NCBI GenBank assembly: GCA_024643325.1
Contig: JAHEND010000011.1
Location: 1 to 46,191, forward strand
DNA from: Sediminicola sp.
GTDB taxonomy: Bacteria > Bacteroidota > Bacteroidia > Flavobacteriales > Flavobacteriaceae
Direction of reading: 5' to 3'
DNA length: 46,191 nucleotides
Notes under the pieces: generated by a model
What the model saw: only the letters and a program-made list of their open reading frames with translations
What the model was told of the DNA's origin: nothing
Databases searched by the model: none
Shown: piece after piece, positions 42,891-46,191 of the stretch
Position numbering within the stretch: position 1 is the stretch's first letter
Layout of the letters: every line of letters begins with the position of its first letter
Made by a program: the position numbers and the translations under genes

Positions 42891-43298
42891 ATGAAAACTA
42901 CAGAATCTTTTAAAGAATTACAGCACAAAAGCACCAAGAGATTGGCTGTTTGGACCATGATTTGGGTGCTCAGTAGCGCCTTAGCTACCTTTGGTCCTGA
43001 ATTTATATGGGAAAATACCCTTTACACTTACGCAGGCGTAGCTTTGTTTTTAATCACAGGAGCTGCCATGATTTTAGCCAATAGAAAACACATTTTAAAC
43101 TTGGACGAGTTGCAACAACGCATGCATTTAGAGGCCATGGCCATTAGTTTGGGTATAGCGGTGGTTTTGGGTTTGGGATTGTCCATTTTGGAGCAGCAAG
43201 ATTTACTGGGTTTTAAAATGGATTTTGCTTTTATGACTATTGTGATTAGTTTGACTTATTTGGCGGGATTAGCCATTAACACCAGACGTTTCAAATGA
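42891..43298 (+). CDS. Four-helix membrane protein paired with XRE regulator
   Basis: A 135-residue protein with four hydrophobic segments (about residues 20-36, 47-62, 85-99 and 112-127). Between the second and third stands a charged, well-conserved-looking cytoplasmic stretch (ANRKHILNLDELQQRMHLEAMA). I know such proteins only as uncharacterised partners of very short XRE regulators. Its stop overlaps the regulator's start (ATGA, 43295-43298), so the two are translated together. A signalling role, with the membrane protein sensing and the regulator acting, is inference. Confidence 0.72.
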   Translation: MKTTESFKELQHKSTKRLAVWTMIWVLSSALATFGPEFIWENTLYTYAGVALFLITGAAMILANRKHILNLDELQQRMHLEAMAISLGIAVVLGLGLSILEQQDLLGFKMDFAFMTIVISLTYLAGLAINTRRFK

Positions 43299-43489
43299 AA
43301 AATAGAATTAAAGAACTCAGGGCTAGAGACGCCTTTACCCAGGAAGATTTGGCCCATGAAGTAGGGGTATCTCGCCAGACCATTAACGCCATAGAAAAAG
43401 GCAAATTTGACCCTTCCCTTCCCTTGGCTTTTAAATTGGCCCATTTGTTTAAGACCCCAATTGAGGGTATCTTTACTTTTGAAGATTAA
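43295..43489 (+). CDS. Short XRE-family HTH regulator (YozG-like)
   Basis: A 64-residue stand-alone helix-turn-helix protein: RIKELRARDAFTQEDLAHEVGVSRQTINAIEKGKFDPS, then LAFKLAHLFKTPIEGIFTFE. The order and length match the YozG-like short XRE regulators. It overlaps the membrane protein gene by four bases and ends one base before the next open frame's first ATG (43491). It probably controls its own operon through the direct repeats upstream of 42891. Confidence 0.88.
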   Translation: MKNRIKELRARDAFTQEDLAHEVGVSRQTINAIEKGKFDPSLPLAFKLAHLFKTPIEGIFTFED

Positions 43490-43499
43490 GATGGTTTTT

Positions 43500-44237
43500 A
43501 TGGCTAAATTAATAGTGGGTTTGTTGTTGGGATTGTTTTTTTCTTGCTCATCCAATGTGGGTATGGATGCTGGTACACTGATACAGAAAACAGTTACTGC
43601 TCATGGATGGACGTCTAAACCCTCTAAGATTAATTTTGATTTTAGAGATTTTCACTATGAGGTAAATAGAGGCGCTTTTGGGATTCAATATTCTAGAGAA
43701 AATCAAGACAGTTTAGGTGTTACCAAAGACGTTTGGACCAATTTTAGCACCTTTGAACGGACCTTAAATGGCCAGACTGTTGCGCTGTCAGATTCCTTAC
43801 AAATGGTCTATGCCAATTCCCTGAATTCAGTGCTATACTTTGTTCAATTGCCTTTAGGACTTCAGGACCAGGCTGTGATTCCTAGCTATAAAGGTGTGGT
43901 AGAAATTGACACCGAACCCTACCATCAATTGGCGGTTACTTTTAAACAAGAGGGCGGTGGAGAAGATTTTCAAGACCAATTTTGCTACTGGATCCATAGC
44001 GATCGCTATGAGATAGATTATATGGCCTATTCCTACCATACCAACGGCGGTGGAACCCGTTTTAGAAAGGTTAGGTCAAAAAATAGGGTAAGGGGAATTT
44101 TATTTCAGGACTTTGACAATTACAAGCCCCTAGAGCACCCAACCCCTCTAGAACGTTTGCCTTTACTTTTCCAAGAAGGCAAACTCCAATGGCTCTCCAA
44201 AATTGAGAATTTGACTATTGAGGTCTTAAACGACTAG
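43500..44237 (+). CDS. DUF6503 family lipoprotein
   Basis: A 245-residue lipoprotein with lipobox FFSC near residue 16. The mature part resembles the DUF6503 family: LIQKTVTAHGW, INFDFRDFHYEV, a middle YKGVVEIDTEPYHQLAVTF, YWIHSDRYEIDYMAYSYHTNGGGTRFR, and VRGILFQDFDNYK. This beta-rich fold resembles LolA-like lipid-binding proteins; no function is proven. Two in-frame ATGs are possible, 43491 and 43500; the second gives the shorter signal. It follows the XRE gene closely and is probably part of that operon. Confidence 0.78.
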   Translation: MAKLIVGLLLGLFFSCSSNVGMDAGTLIQKTVTAHGWTSKPSKINFDFRDFHYEVNRGAFGIQYSRENQDSLGVTKDVWTNFSTFERTLNGQTVALSDSLQMVYANSLNSVLYFVQLPLGLQDQAVIPSYKGVVEIDTEPYHQLAVTFKQEGGGEDFQDQFCYWIHSDRYEIDYMAYSYHTNGGGTRFRKVRSKNRVRGILFQDFDNYKPLEHPTPLERLPLLFQEGKLQWLSKIENLTIEVLND

Positions 44238-44302
44238 ATTTTTTTAATATCTTTAGTGGTGCTTATCTTTAAAGGCATACAACCAACCACTAAAACCACT
44301 AA

Positions 44303-44956
44303 ATGCTTCACAAGAATAATCCCCTTAATGGGTGTTTGGCCTTTTTTTTCTGCGCCTTTTTTATGATCTCCTTTTCAGGGTTGGCCCAATTTTCAGTTGG
44401 AATTATCGGAGGTACTGATTTTGACACTGTTAATAATGTAGACGCAGAAGTCGCAGCCCTCCAAAAAAATATCAACATTTATGTGGGAAGAGAAGGACAT
44501 CATTTTGGTGGATTTGTCAAATACAATAATCAAGATTGGTATATTAGGGTAGAGGCGTTGCAAGTGAAAAGAGACCACTCTTTTAAAATCCCTATTGTAC
44601 TGACAGATGTAAAACGTATTATCACTGACTTTGAAGTCACCCATTTAGATGTGCCCCTGCTCTTGGGATACAATATTTCTAAGTCGCTTCGCATTTTTGG
44701 AGGGCCTAGATGGACCTTTAACCAAAAAGCCAATATGAAAGAAGTGGGTATAGACGCCCTTGAAAAGGCTGCTTTTGTAGGAACACAGTTGGGTTTCGGA
44801 TACCAGTACAAGAGATTTGAATTAGACGTTCGCTATTCTTTAAGTGGTCAAACACATGAAGTAAACTTTTTAGAAAATCCCATTGGTAATAAAAATCAAT
44901 ATATAAATTCACAGGGTCAATTTATACTCTTGGGTTTGAGTGCTTATATTTTATAG
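44303..44956 (+). CDS. Porin-family outer-membrane beta-barrel protein
   Basis: A 217-residue protein with a signal peptide (about 1-28, ending LAQ) and a small beta-barrel of the outer-membrane barrel-2 (porin family) type. Landmarks: [14 protein letters not shown] at the mature start, [41 protein letters not shown], and a terminal strand LLGLSAYIL. Role unknown. It lies 65 bases after DUF6503 and 19 bases before the VPS10-type gene. Confidence 0.78.
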   Translation: MLHKNNPLNGCLAFFFCAFFMISFSGLAQFSVGIIGGTDFDTVNNVDAEVAALQKNINIYVGREGHHFGGFVKYNNQDWYIRVEALQVKRDHSFKIPIVLTDVKRIITDFEVTHLDVPLLLGYNISKSLRIFGGPRWTFNQKANMKEVGIDALEKAAFVGTQLGFGYQYKRFELDVRYSLSGQTHEVNFLENPIGNKNQYINSQGQFILLGLSAYIL

Positions 44957-44975
44957 TTTCTTAAAAATAACAATC

Positions 44976-46191
44976 ATGAAAAAACATTTTTCCTTTTTAC
45001 TCCTTTTGGCTATTGTTCAAACGGTTTTTGGACAGCAACAAGAAATACTTTCTAAGGCTGTTCACTACAGAAATATAGGTCCTTTTAGAGGGGGCAGATC
45101 TGTAGCGGCTTCTGGGGTGGTTCAACGTCCAATGGTTTATTATATGGGTACTACGGGAGGTGGATTATGGAAGACAGAAGACGCGGGCCAACATTGGAAC
45201 AATGTATCTGACGGGTTTTTTAATACAGGCTCCGTTGGTGCAGTAGCAGTATCTGAGAGTCATCCGGATATTATTTATGTAGGTATGGGTGAGCATGCCC
45301 CTAGAGGGGTTATGACTACCTATGGAGATGGGGTGTACAAATCATTAGATGGAGGTAAGACATGGCAACATCTGGGTTTAGAGGCTACACAACATATTTC
45401 GAGAATTAGGATTCACCCTAGCAATCCTGACATTGTGTATGTGGCTGCTCAAGGTGCTTTGCACGGCCCCAATCAAGAGCGGGGTATTTATAAGACCATA
45501 GATGGTGGTAAAAATTGGGTAAAACAGCTTTTTGTAAATAGCCTGAGTGGGGCTGCTGAATTGTCTATGGATATGCAAAACCCAGAAGTGCTGTATGCTG
45601 CCATGTGGGAACACCAAAGATTGCCTTGGCAGGTGGTGAGTGGCGGTGATGGGAGTGGTTTATATAAAACAGTAGACGGTGGTGTACACTGGACTTTATT
45701 AGAAAATGGACTCCCTGAAGAGAAAGGAAAAATGGCCGTAGCTGTATCTAGAGTCAATCCCTCTAAAGTGGTGGCGCTTATTGAAAGCGACTCTAGGCAA
45801 GAAAAAGGGGGGTTGTTTGTGTCTGAAGATTCTGGAGAAAATTGGACCAGGGTGTCTGCAGATCATAGACTTATTCAGCGTGCCTGGTACTATACTGAGG
45901 TTTTCTTAGATCCTATAGACGCAGACACTATTTACGTCATGAGTGCAACGGCTTATAAATCTATTGACGGAGGTAAAAATTGGGAAGAAATGAATCCTGC
46001 CCATGGAGACTACCACGATTTATGGATACACCCAACGAATAATAAGCAAATGGTCTTGGCAGACGACGGCGGCGCGGCCATTAGTTTTAACGGCGGTCTG
46101 AGTTGGTCTTCACAGAATAATATGCCCACGGCACAATTTTACAGGGTGAATGCAGATCATTTATTTCCTTATAATATCTATGGCGGCCAAC
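44976..46191 (+). CDS. VPS10/sortilin-like beta-propeller protein (3' end cut)
   Basis: The first 405 residues of a larger protein; no stop codon occurs before the window ends. The signal peptide is [20 protein letters not shown]. The mature sequence is made of repeated bladed units with the BNR/Asp-box signature [49 protein letters not shown] and KSIDGGKNW, the sortilin/VPS10 propeller. The opening [19 protein letters not shown] is typical of long Bacteroidota proteins annotated as glycosyl hydrolase or sortilin-like. Intact relatives are around 900-1000 residues. Function unclear; probably a secreted binding or hydrolytic protein. Confidence 0.85.
   Translation, partial: MKKHFSFLLLLAIVQTVFGQQQEILSKAVHYRNIGPFRGGRSVAASGVVQRPMVYYMGTTGGGLWKTEDAGQHWNNVSDGFFNTGSVGAVAVSESHPDIIYVGMGEHAPRGVMTTYGDGVYKSLDGGKTWQHLGLEATQHISRIRIHPSNPDIVYVAAQGALHGPNQERGIYKTIDGGKNWVKQLFVNSLSGAAELSMDMQNPEVLYAAMWEHQRLPWQVVSGGDGSGLYKTVDGGVHWTLLENGLPEEKGKMAVAVSRVNPSKVVALIESDSRQEKGGLFVSEDSGENWTRVSADHRLIQRAWYYTEVFLDPIDADTIYVMSATAYKSIDGGKNWEEMNPAHGDYHDLWIHPTNNKQMVLADDGGAAISFNGGLSWSSQNNMPTAQFYRVNADHLFPYNIYGGQ

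Noticed and set aside
43407-43490. Longer start of the DUF6503 protein inside the XRE gene
   Set aside because: That part is the XRE gene read in another frame; the ATGs at 43491/43500 precede the lipoprotein signal.

Overview
The window looks like a stretch of chromosome from a member of the Bacteroidota, most probably a marine Flavobacteriaceae. The signs are the protein families (DUF4249, DUF5916, DUF6428, DUF6503, DUF6526, STN-type TonB receptor, GH16 lipoprotein), short A/T-rich gaps, few Shine-Dalgarno sequences, and several promoters resembling the Bacteroidota -7 box TAnnTTTG. I cannot fix the genus. I found no rRNA, tRNA, CRISPR array, insertion sequence or phage gene. No gene-free stretch exceeds 300 bases; the longest are about 3240-3470, 40186-40459 and 42665-42890.

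Layout. 1-1630: three AT-rich genes for small or unknown membrane proteins, facing an ALDH/GapN gene (1650-3239). 3471-4456: two overlapping tiny membrane genes, then a DUF6249-like membrane protein paired with a short XRE regulator. 4505-8814 (minus): a DUF2147 protein, an indoleamine 2,3-dioxygenase-family haem enzyme with an operator-like dyad on its promoter, and an MMPL/RND transporter. 8938-10796 (plus): an arsenosugar-type arsenite methyltransferase (ArsM) and a GH16 beta-glucanase lipoprotein. 10848-14423 (minus): phosphoenolpyruvate carboxylase and a secreted TIM-barrel isomerase-like protein. 14530-16997 (plus): an arsenic operon arsR - DUF6428 - arsC-like phosphatase - acr3, followed by a PhnA-like protein. 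17639-28725: mostly minus-strand household genes: SDR, M20 amidohydrolase (plus), catalase-peroxidase KatG with a downstream unknown, DUF6526, pirin, a small lipoprotein, an S9 peptidase and an amidase lipoprotein. 28821-29999: a beta-helix lipoprotein. 30010-36573 (minus): a tightly packed four-gene outer-membrane operon (unknown secreted protein, STN/plug TonB receptor, DUF4249 lipoprotein, MG2/plug-like protein). 36621-40185 (minus): a phosphate module, OprO/P-like porin plus PiT transporter with a PhoU-like tail. 40460-42664 (minus): DUF5916 outer-membrane protein. 42891-44956 (plus): a second membrane-protein/XRE pair, a DUF6503 lipoprotein and an outer-membrane barrel. 44976 to the end: a sortilin/VPS10-type propeller protein cut by the window edge.

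How it works together. Arsenate is reduced by the ArsC-like enzyme, arsenite leaves through Acr3 under ArsR control, and ArsM offers a methylation route. ArsM, ArsR and the DUF6428 protein all end in a vicinal Cys-Cys, which could form a shared arsenite-binding or hand-off feature; this is the most interesting thread. The other main themes are nutrient capture at the outer membrane (TonB/DUF4249 operon, phosphate porin plus PiT, GH16 laminarinase-like enzyme) and peptide/amide breakdown (S9, amidase, M20). Several promoters carry well-formed dyads centred on or near the -7 box (IDO gene, ars operon, M20 gene, pirin gene).
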